A stretch of 64,000 nucleotides of DNA from Nothophaeocryptopus gaeumannii (lineage: Eukaryota > Ascomycota > Dothideomycetes > Mycosphaerellales > Mycosphaerellaceae), in NCBI GenBank assembly GCA_031771865.1, contig JASISA010000001.1, forward strand, positions 2,356,001 through 2,420,000, given 5' to 3'. Positions 42,426 to 53,040 of the stretch are shown one piece after another (position 1 is the stretch's first letter; each line of letters opens with the position of its first letter). The notes beneath the pieces were generated by a model. It was given only the letters and a program-made list of their open reading frames with translations, did not search any database and had not been told where the DNA came from. The translations under genes were made by a program, and so were the position numbers.

Positions 42426-45400
42426 ATGTCGCTGGAACCGGCAAGACAATGTCGGAAACCTGGCCATTCGTTTGGCTCAGGTTACCTTGTACTCTTACTC
42501 CTTTGCCTTGGAAAAGCACAAGCCAAAGCCGAAGACGGCCCACAACTGATCCTCCCGACCATTGGTATCGCCCTCTCTACATCACTCGGCAATGGCGCTG
42601 CAGGCGGCCTTAGCATAGGGGCCGGTCTACCGAGTGAGTATGATGCTTCGGACCGAAAAGGAGCACTGCTGACAGTGAGTAGCCGCATGTCTCGGTCAAA
42701 TCACAGTCACGAACTATCTTTTTCCGCCGGACTACACAGGCATCTTCGCCAGCTTAACGAATGCCGGCGTACCTTTGACGACTTTGCCCGCGTTTACTGG
42801 CCTTCCAACAGCTTTGCCCAGCGTGTCATTACCAAACTTGTCGGTATCACTTCCTACCTTGAGCATTCCCACAGCATTGCCTTCGATTTCGGTATCAGGC
42901 CTATCACTCCCTGGCTTGAGCGTGCCAACTGCACTACCATCAATTTCAGTACCTGGAGTTTCGATACCCAGCATATCGGTGTCAGGCCTATCTTTGAGCC
43001 TTCCATCAGTCAGCGTGCCCACGCAGCTGCCTTCGATATCAGTCCCTGGAGTATCACTCCCCAGCCTATCTCTGAACCTTCTGACACTCAGCATACCTAC
43101 GACTCCTCCTACGGCATCAGTTCTAGGAGTGTCACTCCCAAGTCTTTCCCTGAATCTGCCGACCATCTGCATTTCAACTCAGACGCCTTCGCTGTCTCTC
43201 GGCTTGCCGTCTTTGACTCTAGCATCTGGAATACTCCCGACGGATAATCCTCTGACGAATCTGCCCGGTGATCTCAGCTCTTTGGTTGGCGGGGTGCTTC
43301 CCACGAATCTTCCAGGCGATATTAGCTCCTTGGTCGGGGGCATCCCAACTCTCGTTCCCTCGATAACTCTCGACGTGACAACGATATCACTGCCAATCTC
43401 GGCACCTGTTCCAACATCTCAGCTACCAACTCAGACAGCATGTTCCTACGACTGCCCCGAGGACAACGGTGAGCTCTTGGTCGAGAATGGGCTTCCGTAT
43501 GTCCTCAGCTGCAATGGTGCAACCAGCGGCAATACATACGGCACTGCTCTCGCGAACGAGACCTTCAATGACTGCTTTGCCCACTGTGATCAGAGCAGCG
43601 TTTTAGGTCATTCGAACTACTGCACTGGCTTCTATTATGTTGGCGCCGCGGACGGTAAGGGAGCCGGCACTTGCTATCTGCAGAATAGCATCGCTCAGAG
43701 CTTCGTGGCTGCGCGTGGCTATATCGGAGCTGCGAGATTGCTGAACTATGTCGCCGGTGGTCTTTTGGCTATTCCTCAGGCTAGTGGCTTGCCTGCCATT
43801 AGCGTCGCCATTGCAAGCGACTTAATTGCTAGCGGACTACCCACGGTCTCGATACCAAGTGTATCAATTTCGCTGGCGCCTCTACCGACTCTACAACTTT
43901 CCACCAATCTACCTGGCGATGTCAGCTCCTTGATCGGAGGTATTCCAACTCTGCTTCCTTCTGGTCTTGTGAGCGATGTTAGCTCCTTGAATGAAGGCAT
44001 CCCTACCGCACTGCCTTCGAATATTGAAAACGACCTTAGCTCGCTGCTCTCAGGCCTACCAACTGTTCTTCCAACACAGCTGCCGACTGGTCTAGGTAAA
44101 GATCTCAGCTCACTGCTTGGGACCCTTCGGCCCACAGCGCTTCCCACGAATGCTCCTACGCTTCTCCCAGCGAACTTGCTTCCAAGTCTTGGGAATGATC
44201 TCAGCTCGATCCTTGGAAATGTGCCGACGCTTCTCCCTACGAACGAGGTTCCCAGCGTTGGAAACGATGTGTCCTCAATCCTTGGAAACATTCCAACACT
44301 GCTCCCTACGAACTTGGTCCCTAGTGCTGCAAGTGAATTGAGCTCAATATTTGGGAATGTTCCAACAGCTACTCCCTCCAACATCAACCCACCCGTTGTG
44401 AGCCTGATCAGCTCAATTCTCGGAGGAGTCGGTCCAACTGTGCTTCCATCAGATATCGCCAGCGACCTCAGCTCTCTCCTCTCTGGACTACCAACAGCGC
44501 TGCCAACCGCATTACTCTCTGGCTTGCCATATAGTTTAGCCAGTGACCTCAGCTCTCTGTTAGAACCTTTGCCTACTCAAGCACCGACACTCCTGCCCAG
44601 TGGAATCCCAAGTAACATCGCAAGCGAATTGAGCTCGATCATTGGCGGTGTTCCCTCCGCGCTTCCCTCCAACGTCGCAAGCGGTCTGAGCTCCTTGTTG
44701 TCTGGGCTCCCTATTGCTCTGTCTTCTGGGTTGCCAACAGACGTGGCTAGCGGATTGAGCTCTCTGCTCGGAACTCTTGTGCCGTCTCAGCTGCCGACGA
44801 ATGGCATCCCCAGCATCACCGGACTTCCTACTGGACTTCCAACCGGACTGCCTACAACCGGTCTGAGCGGAATTGACAGTCTGCCCACGTCGCTCTCTAT
44901 TCCCAGTGGCCAGCTCCCATCCGTTACTCTGCCAAGCTTGAGCGTCCCGTCGGTGTCAGTGAGCGTTCCATCACTGAGCGTGTCATCATTGAGCGTGCCA
45001 TCGCTCTCAGCCAGCATTCCATCGCTCTCGGTCAGCATCTCATCGCTCTCGGTCACGGTACCCTCGCTGTCAGTCCCATCGGTGTCTATATCATCGGTGT
45101 CTGTTCCATCGCTTACGGTCTCATCGCTTACGGTCCCATCGCTCTCCGCTCCATCACTGAGCGTCCCATCGCTCTCGACCAGCAACCCACTCCCAACAAC
45201 AAACATCCTCCCCTCACTCACCCTCACCAATGTGTTCCCAACATCCAGCCCAGTCATCTCCCTCCCAGGCCTCCCAAGCATCAGTCTCCCAGGCGCTGGC
45301 TCCTCCAACCCCGCCGCAACAGGATCCGCTTCAGCAACAATCCGCTCAGCCTCTTCAGTCAGCATCCTCCAAACAATCCCCACAACCACAGGCCTCTCCG

Positions 45401-45708
45401 TCTTCTCCTGTCCCGCCGACAACGGCCTCGCCTACGTCGCACCCTCGGGCCAAGCCTTCCTCATCCAATGCAACATCAATTTCGTCGGCTACGATATCTC
45501 CTCCAATCTGCAACCTTCCTTAGAGTCCTGCGTAAACTCCTGTTCTTCAGTCTCAGGCTGTGTCGGGATAACTTACCAAGCGAGCACTTATACGTGTTTC
45601 TATAAGTCCGCGACGGGCACGGGAGTTGCGTCAACGTTGTTCAGTGGGGCGAGTCCGATCGACTTGAGCTGTCCGAATGCGAATGGGGCGTTTTATTTGG
45701 ATGGGTAG
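42426..45708 (+). CDS. Large secreted Leu/Pro/Ser-repeat protein with apple/PAN-like modules
   Basis: Exon 1 (42426-42633) starts MSLEPARQCRKPGHSF with a hydrophobic segment YLVLLLLCLGKAQA at about 20-33. The intron is 42634-42739. Exon 2 is one frame to a TAG at 45706-45708 (1058 aa to that point). Low-complexity blocks dominate: LSVPS-type pentads near 42.8-43.2 kb and 44.9-45.2 kb, and LSSILGNVPTLLPTN-type units near 43.9-44.8 kb. Two Cys-rich modules (CPEDNGELLVENGLPY... near 43.45 kb; CPADNGLAYVAPSGQ near 45.4 kb) share the CPxDNG start and a CxxxC pattern of apple/PAN-like domains. A third begins just before the TAG. Cell-surface adhesion or carbohydrate binding is inference. Confidence 0.75.
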
Positions 45709-46713
45709 GGGGCAAATTATCAGATTTTATGTAATTATACCTTTCCAGCTGCGGTGGCGCTTGGGCAGACGCCGGTTGTTGGGTCTACACGCCTCACACT
45801 GGATGAGCGAGACGCTCCAGAGGACGACAACACTGGCCTGGCCATCCGAGGCACCGCTGCCATTGAAGATATTCCGCCCGTCATAATCTGCAGTAACATC
45901 TGCTCCCAAACAGCTGGCTGTATCGCTACAACGGAAGAGAACGACATTTGCACACTCATCAGCAGCCACGGCCCGCAAGGAATTGGATCGAACGTCGCGG
46001 ATACGGTTATTCTGGTGGGCAAGAGGGTTGTGTCTGTGAATTCGCAGGGACAGACTGTCACTGCAACGAGCAGACCTTCGAGTGTTCCTGCTGTGGCTAG
46101 CTCTAGGCCAGTGAGCGCCATCAACGATGCTTCGACTACGACAACGCCTGGTCTGACGTTACTGCCAACCTTGACTGGAATCTTGCCGACGAGCTTGCCC
46201 GTGTCGCTGCCTGCTTCGATACTGCCCAGTTTGACAGCTTCACTCAGCGTACCAAACATCCTCCCCTCAGTCAGCGTCGGCGCTTCGATTGGAGTGACGG
46301 CCGGCGTCTCCGTCGGTCTTCCAGGTGTTGGCGGAGGCAACGGCGGCGGAGTATCGCCATCCACAATGAGCACCCGCACCACATCAACAACCAGCTACCC
46401 GCAGATCACAGCCGTGCTACCCCTGACGACCATCTACTCCACTACGACGGTCTCGTTCTGCAACACCGGTAACAATGGTTTCATCACATGTCCGGTCATC
46501 AGCGTGACGAATACGCTGGTTTCGACTTTGCCAGCTTTGCCGACCAACGCGGCCGTCTCCAAATCAAGGAGCAGCTCCAGGACGTTCAACGCTGGCGCAT
46601 CTGTCACAGTAACGGCGTCGAACTCGGCGGCGGCGGCAGCCAGCTGTGGTTTGGTCGGAGCGTTTGGAGCGTGCGCGAGCGTCATCGCGTGCATTCCAGG
46701 AGTGAGTTGCTAA
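45709..46713 (+). pseudogene. Same-frame continuation after the TAG of the surface protein
   Basis: The frame continues without a shift for 334 codons and still reads as protein. GANYQILCNYTF completes the third Cys module begun before the TAG, and the Cys-rich SNICSQTAGCIATTE follows. More LPTLTGILPTSLPVSLP repeats and a Ser/Thr/Val-rich stalk ending ACIPGVSC then precede the stop. If expressed as one product the protein would be 1393 aa. No obvious GPI signal is seen. Either a nonsense mutation, a sequence error or an unrecognised splice explains the TAG. Confidence 0.6.
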
Positions 46714-46908
46714 GCGAGTAGTCTGTATAATAGAGCGGACCCTGGTGGTAGCGTGGCGTTTTGGAGTTTCGAGTTTTTACGGCCATTTGTACAGAGTCAG
46801 GAGGCACCGGACGGACTAGATGATGGGATCGGCTGCGTAATAACATGGCCAGGTGGTATCGGGGTTCGTCGCCTTCATCAGGATTCGTAGTGTGTATGGT
46901 TCATCTCC

Positions 46909-47844
46909 TCATCGTTCAATCATCCCAACGAGCTCTTTCGTAATTCCCTCAAAGATCGGATGCAGCGAGCAACCAGTATACTTGTCAATCAACAACCCCT
47001 CCTCCTTCGATTCAGCTTCACTCCCATTCTCTTCCACCCCGTTCTTGTTCATATCCTTGCCCTCAACGATCGTTCCCTCAGGATACACCGGCCTCTTTCC
47101 CTCCTCAATCAGCCTGATGAACATAGGATCAATCGGTGCACTCCCCAAAAACGGCACTCTAAACTCCGTCGCCATAGCCTGACCTCCCCCCTTCGAGAAA
47201 ACATTCGTACACTCCGAACAATTCGGACAGACGAAACCCGCCATATTCTCCACCACCCCCAAAACCTTCACATTCGTCTTTCGACAGAAATTGATCTCCT
47301 TCTTCACATCGGACACGGAAATTGCCTGCGGAGTCGTCACAATCACCGCGCCGGCGAGTTGTTCCTGCGTAGCTTGTTTGAGAAGCGTCTCCACCAGGGA
47401 AATATGTTCATCAGATGTCCCAGGAGGCGTATCAATCAAAAGGTAATCCATCTTTCCCCACTGAACATCACTCAAAAACTGTCGTATCATAGCCGTCTTT
47501 TTCGGTCCTCGCCAAACTACCGCGTCCCCTCTATTCGCGAGCAAGAATCCCAAACTCATCGCACTCAGTTTTCCAATCTTCCCAGCTCCTCCTTCTACAT
47601 TGCTGTCGCCTCTTTCGCCATGTATCGGTACTGGTAACCACCCGCCCGGCGCCTGGGTGACTTTCTCATTCTCGATCCCGAAAAAGCGCGGGATGGAAGG
47701 GCCTGTGAGGTCGACGTCGAGGACTCCGACGCTGTGGCCTTGGAGGGAGAGGGAGAGGGCGAGTTGGGTTGTTACGGAGGATTTGCCGACGCCGCCTTTG
47801 CCGGAGAGGACGAGGATGATGTGGGAGATTTGGGAGAGAGACAT
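46909..47844 (-). CDS. CFD1: Cytosolic Fe-S cluster assembly ATPase CFD1/NUBP2, 311 aa
   Basis: Mrp/NBP35-family P-loop scaffold that assembles 4Fe-4S clusters with NBP35 in the cytosol. The deviant Walker A is LSGKGGVGKSS near residues 13-23. SVGVLDVDLTGPSIPRFFG, DYLLIDTPPGTSDEH and ENMAGFVCPNCSE (bridging CPxC cysteines near 205-208) are all present. It lacks the N-terminal ferredoxin-like cysteines of NBP35, which fits CFD1. An acidic insertion (GVEENGSEAESKEEG) sits near the C-terminus. Single exon. Confidence 0.94.
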   Translation of the reverse strand: MSLSQISHIILVLSGKGGVGKSSVTTQLALSLSLQGHSVGVLDVDLTGPSIPRFFGIENEKVTQAPGGWLPVPIHGERGDSNVEGGAGKIGKLSAMSLGFLLANRGDAVVWRGPKKTAMIRQFLSDVQWGKMDYLLIDTPPGTSDEHISLVETLLKQATQEQLAGAVIVTTPQAISVSDVKKEINFCRKTNVKVLGVVENMAGFVCPNCSECTNVFSKGGGQAMATEFRVPFLGSAPIDPMFIRLIEEGKRPVYPEGTIVEGKDMNKNGVEENGSEAESKEEGLLIDKYTGCSLHPIFEGITKELVGMIER

Positions 47845-48251
47845 TGTAGGTCTGAATATCAGCTTGGTGTGGTAGGGAGGAGCATGCTCGAGGGGGGAAG
47901 AGAGAGAGAGTGAGGGAGATGTAGAGGTTGATATTGATTGAATGCTTAGAAATTCATATCGATAGGTCGCGAGACGTCACAATCATGATCGTTCGTCTCG
48001 GCTATACTTGCCGATTCGATGTCGCACCTGTGGCTTTCGGGCCGGTAGTCTGACAACATTCACTTGGCAAGGTTGGAAGTGTATCAAAAAGCAAAGAATT
48101 TATGTTTCGGAGTGGAAGTAAGATTGTGTTGAAAGTAGAATAGGCAGCTTTTGAGAACCAAAGGAAATATTTCGGGGTCGGGCAAAACCACTGGAAAAGA
48201 AAAGCAACATCCTGGCCCGTCGTCTTCTTCTCTTGCTACACATCCCAAGAT

Positions 48252-48278
48252 CCATCCATCCATCCATCCATCCATCCT
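48252..48278. repeat. (ATCC)n microsatellite
   Basis: About six tandem copies of the tetranucleotide atcc, directly visible, in the presumed 3' region of the NRP1-like gene. It is a likely length-polymorphic locus. Confidence 0.9.
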
Positions 48279-48469
48279 CTTCCCTTTTCATCCCCTTTGC
48301 TTTTGTTCCCCGTCTGATGTCTTGCTTCATCATTCTGTTCGCATCATCTCCATCGTCCATCCTCCCCTAATGAAAACCATTCCTATCCTTGACTGCGTAT
48401 GCCGATGAACAGATAGCAACCACACACACGTACGCGGGTAATCTGGCCAGCAGAATGGAAAACGAGTAA

Positions 48470-48490
48470 CAGTAGCAGCAGCAGCAGCAA
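48470..48490. repeat. (CAG)n microsatellite
   Basis: About six to seven tandem cag/gca triplets in non-coding sequence, directly visible. It is probably within the 3' UTR of the NRP1-like gene. Confidence 0.85.
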
Positions 48491-48863
48491 GTTAATAAAA
48501 GAAAGAAAAGTCCAGCTCCCGACCCTTAAGGATCCATATTCATCCCATGATCCCATGATGCTCTTGCACGCAACTCTCATGATGTCGAAGAAGTAGTAGT
48601 GTCGCAGAAATTCCCCATGAATGCAGCCATATTTGCTTTGATGATGATCCTTGCCGATGTCCGACGGACGCCTCGCTAATACCATCATCAACAACCTCTC
48701 CAGCGCCGACGCTAACGAGCCCTTTGCAGCCGAATCCCATATGTTGTCCTTTGTATTTGATACATTCTGGTCGTTCTTCCTCTGTCGCACAACCCCCTCC
48801 ACACACCCGCACTCCCCGCTGAACCTTGTTGCCGCGATGATGAAAAGTAGTTGATGTGTGCAT

Positions 48864-51515
48864 TTACTGCGGTGACTTGCTTGCACCGCCCGCTCCGTTA
48901 CGACGGTTGTCGCCTTCGTTGATGCCGAGCTGCCCCATGCCGCTGCTGAGGAACGAGAATGGGTCCGCCGATCCGTCGTTTCCGTAGCCGCCAGCACCGC
49001 CATAGCCGCCGTTTGAGTACGCGCCTGGGCCAGTTTGACCACTGGCATTGCCCTGGTTGAAAGCCTGCTCCGCCCTGCTGTCGAAGCCTCCTTGGCCGCC
49101 GTTGCTGGGCATCTGCGCGCCGTATCCTCCAGCCATGTACGGGCTTGGTGCCGCAATACCGGAAGGAAGCGCGTAAGAGGAAGGTGGGCCAAAGGACTGA
49201 CCACCAAATCCACCTGGTGGACCAGCCATCTCGCTTCCACCATAGCTGCCGCTCGGAGGCTGCATTCCACCGTAGGAGCTTGACGGCATCGACTGCACTG
49301 GCGGCATGTTTGGTGGTCCTCCACCGTAATTTGATCCGGGGAAGCTGGTCATACCGCTCTCCGCGACGACAGCGGCGTTGTTTCTAGATGCGCCGCAACG
49401 CAGGCAAGAGACGTTTTTCGCGAAGTTGTGGTAGCCACAGCCCTCGTTGCCGCACTTCCAGTCACCAGCGCGGAATGGCACGATTCCACCACGTCCGCTC
49501 GATCCACCCATGCCACCTCCCATGCCGTAGCCACCGCTGTGCATGTGACCACCCATCATGCTTGGATGACCAAATCCTCCACCGTATGGGGCGGGCTGCA
49601 TGCCGTATGGCTGCGCATATGGGTCTGAAGGCCCTGAGGCGCCCATAGCGGGGAAAGAGCAACGGAAGCATGCTGTGCGACGCTGGAAGTTCGAGAAGCC
49701 GCAGCTGGGGCATGTCCAGTCACCTGGTCGCGGGCGGTTCTTTGACGGTGGAAATGGAGTGAGGAGAGGTGGTCCTCCTGGTGGCTGCGAGTGCGCAGCG
49801 CGGTCCAGCACTCTGCTTGAAGAAGGTGCGACCTCAATCGCACGGTCGTTGAGAGCGCGTCCGTTCATGCTAAGAGATTCGGCGGCCTGACCGTAGACTT
49901 GGTTAGTATTCTTCTGTGGCGTTTTGTGGTCGCGGCAGACGCATGGCACGTCGCAAAGCGGCGCATCGCCAGTGAGACATGGCAGATCGACGGCGCCGCC
50001 AAGTTGCATGTCGGTAAGAGCCATGTCGAACTGACGCAGTGCGCTTGATTGGGAGGACGATGTATGCGCTTGATCTGTGATGGATATCTTTGCGCTGTGA
50101 TGTTCTTGGGTAGGTGATGTTGGTGAGTGGAGAGGGCACCGTTGCAAAGTGAAGCGGTGCTCCAGACTATACGCATATGCGCACGGTCCAAAGACACCGT
50201 TGTCCACACAACGGCTGCTCGCCTCAACTCTCACATCAGTGTAAGAAAGGATCGAAACTCACCTCTTCGTGGCTGCCGAAAACGACGAATCCGCTTCCGC
50301 TTGGCTTCCCTCCTTCAGGAGTCCGTAACGTCCAGAACGCGATCGGACGACCACCGTACTGCGTGAACCAACTTTCGAGCTCGCTCTGCGTTGTGTCGTG
50401 AGGTAGGCCGCTAAGGTGTAGCACTTTGCTCCTCTCTCCAAGGAAGGCACGCACGTCACTTCTGGCGTCGAGAGGCCTTGTGAGGATGTCTGGGGTGCCT
50501 TGCGGGTTTGTCGCTGATGGCCTTGACTTTTTGATCAGAGAGTTCAAGCAGCGTGTCAGAGTGAGAGACTCTTCAAGGGCACGTCTTGGAGATGATGGCG
50601 CGAGAGCTTGGAGATGGAACGGTAGGCCGCCAGTGACTTTGCCAGATGATCGCACCTCTTCTACCTCAAGACCCGCGCAGATGCTGGATAAGCTGGATGA
50701 ACTGAAGGCCAACGTCTCTGGGTGATGAGCCTGGAAGGTCTGGTACTCGCCACGGAGGCCGAATAGGACTGGATGTTGGAGGTAGGGCGGCAGCACCACG
50801 TTCTTGTCTCTTGCCTCACGAGGCAGCTGGACACGCAGGTCCCATGGGGTGAGGGTAACGAAGGCAAAGGTTGGAGGGGCACCAGGACCGGCGTCCTTGG
50901 ATACGAGATGTTCTTGAGCGTATTGGTCGAAGGCGGTGATGGCGTCGCGGAAGGAACCAGCGTTCTTCACATGTTCCCAGGTCAGGGTGGTGAGAGAAGT
51001 ACAGAGCGGCGTAATGGGGGTGTTGACGGGGCGGACGAGCACGGACTGGTGGTGCAACTGTGATGGGAAGTTTTATTAGCAACTGGTCCAAGCTGGCTAT
51101 TCTTGCAGCGTGTCTCGTTTCACAGACGCCTGGCGCTGGAGCTGCTGCGATTGCTGGCAGCCGTGGCAGCCGAGACTAATTGGGCATGGGACTGATACTG
51201 ACGTACCTCTCGCTCCGGGTTCTGAGCATCGACGACCACCCATCCGATCTCGATGACCTCGGCGCTATCCTTGGTCACATACACTCCATGCTCATCGCAG
51301 GTCGTTGCTATATGGATGATGCAGAATTTCTCGAATTGCGGCGGGGCAGACTGCTGCTGCGGTTGGTATGGGGCTGGCGGAGCAGCAGCAGCAGATTGAG
51401 GTGCTCGTTCCGTCGAGTAGGCAGCCTGCGGTGGTGCGGGAGGTCCGCCAACGTTCGATGCGGGCGTAGGATACGGGTTCCCGCCGTACGGCTGCGCCTG
51501 TGTCGGTGTGGCCAT
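48864..51515 (-). CDS. NRP1: NRP1-type RNA-binding protein: degenerate exonuclease, RRM, two RanBP2 zinc fingers, 708 aa
   Basis: Three exons: 51207-51515, 50263-51057 and 48864-49886; introns 149 nt and 376 nt. A Gln/Pro-rich N-terminus precedes an RNase-T/DEDD-like fold (about 61-280): FCIIHIATTCDEHG, then AEVIEIGWVVVDAQ and LVRPVNTPITPLCTSLT. The first catalytic motif is HIATT rather than DxETT, so both acids are lost. The RRM has RNP2 VLHLSGLP and RNP1 GSGFVVFG. Two RanBP2-type fingers follow (GDWTCPSCGFSNF...CFRC; GDWKCGNEGCGYHNF...CLRC), then a Gly/Tyr/Pro/Met-rich disordered tail. Probably a cytoplasmic mRNP or stress-granule protein, by analogy with yeast Nrp1. Confidence 0.9.
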
Positions 51516-53040
51516 ATTGCTGGTAGCTAGCGCTGTGGAAGGGAGATGTCGCTATGCGGCTGGGTGTGAATCGTCCGCGTAGGTCGTCGGTATACGTGTC
51601 TCGTCTGTGTGTCTCTCGATATCTCGCCCTCCGAGTCCCCCGGTATGAAGCGTATGATGAGCTGCCAATGCGTGCTCTCTCACGCCCTGGTCCTGTCCCG
51701 GAACGCCGAACGCCGTGCGGAGAGGTGTTTGCAGTGGTGGATGGAGCTGCAGAAGAGGTGTGGTGGTGTTGGGAGGTCAGCTGCTGGCGAGCACGCGGCG
51801 GAGATGCGAGACGGATGGTCGAGCTCCAAGGCAGAACCAAGCAAGCAGGGTAGCTCTCTCACGTATAGCAATAGCACCACTCCGCCCTTCGGATGCTGGG
51901 TACGAAACTACGAATGAGCGGGCAACAACTTGGCGATGCAGCAAACGGACAGAGCTGCTCAGTGCGGCGGGATTCAATCTGTTGCCGTCGCTCGGGGTGC
52001 TTCGTCTTTGCCAGCGGTCCCTGAGGTGGAGGAGCCTGTGACCTGCCAATTTTATTACATGGACGACGGATTGATGATTCGTTTCACCACTGCGCTAACT
52101 TTCAACCGACTAGGGCCCCCCTACCCGCCACCCGCCTGTCACTCACTAAAGGCGACTTCGAGACGCAAATGTTCCTTTCGAGAAGAATCAAAATCTATGC
52201 CCGACGCCAATTCGCCCCGTGCCATGTGCGACGAGCTTTTGCGGCTTCATGCGCTTGTATTTTGTTCGCACATAAACGACTGCAGCCTTGAACAGTACCG
52301 CCACTCAGCTTTGGCACCCTTGCAACCGAAACATGAAGTGGACCTGTTCAATTTGAACTGCGCCGTTGCCGGATCGTTAGCCCGAAAATTCTCTCGTCTG
52401 TCTGCCGGACATGTTCATGTGGGATGGATGGAGCTATGGTACATATGGCTTATCACATCTTGAGCTGATTACTCTACAGGAGGTATAATAACAGGCGCGT
52501 GTATGTATAGTGTGTACAGTACTGTTCATCCTACTCTATGGGAGCCCCCGACAGCGAGATCGCGACTCGCGCCGTGCAAATGCAACCAGTCGGTCGGCTG
52601 TTTTCCCTTCCTGAAGATAGCGAGTGACGACGGCTACGAAGCGTGTTGCACAGTTACCAGTGGCAGCCCACCTACCATGCAGCATTCACGCAGCATCCAT
52701 GTGCGAACGCCACCTCGGGGACCACCACGAGCTTGAGTCGTCGGTTCCACGTGTCTTAGCCGACCGTGTCACAGAAGACCTGCACGCCGACCAAACGAGC
52801 CACGAGGCCCATATCGAGATAGGTGGCCGGCGCTCAGTGGCCGCGTTCGCTGCAGGTGTCCACCAGCTGAATTCACCAACACAGCGATCACAGCTGGACA
52901 CGACGCGAACGTACTGCGCAGGAGTCAGGCAGTGCGCGCCTGCTGCGGCTCTGTGTGCCTCTATCATCTATTGGAACAAAGCTCCCGAAACAATGACAAT
53001 TACCTCTTCCGTATGACACTGCTGGGCCCAATACCATGGC
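51516..53040. other. Intergenic, 1.5 kb, no gene seen
   Basis: Upstream of the NRP1-like gene and downstream of ERG7. Many short ORFs, none with coding character; one plus-strand frame of 177 codons near 51930-52463 has no recognisable domain. It probably includes the 5' UTR and promoter of the NRP1-like gene. Confidence 0.4.

Larger units (their letters stand above)
47845..48863. other. Intergenic with microsatellites
   Basis: A 1-kb gap between the CFD1 start and the 3' end of the NRP1-like gene. It contains two short tandem repeats (listed separately) and a gagagagaga stretch near 47900. A long minus-strand open frame near 48383-49324 is an antisense shadow of the NRP1-like gene plus its 3' region. 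Confidence 0.45.

Noticed and set aside
44935..45190. Regularly spaced short DNA repeats, CRISPR-like at first sight
   Set aside because: They encode in-frame LSVPS-type units, have no unique spacers and lie in a eukaryotic coding exon.
43776..45422. Long minus-strand open frames of 203 and 211 codons
   Set aside because: They are antisense shadows of the Leu/Pro/Ser repeats on the plus strand; repeat composition keeps the opposite frame open.
45704..45749. Intron removing the TAG of the surface protein (gtaggg to ttccag)
   Set aside because: Joining these sites changes the reading phase and reaches a TGA within about 15 codons, while the unspliced frame keeps the domain.
48383..49324. Minus-strand ORF of 313 codons
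   Set aside because: It overlaps the NRP1-like last exon in another frame and runs into repeat-rich 3' sequence; Ala/Arg/Thr composition is typical of a shadow frame.
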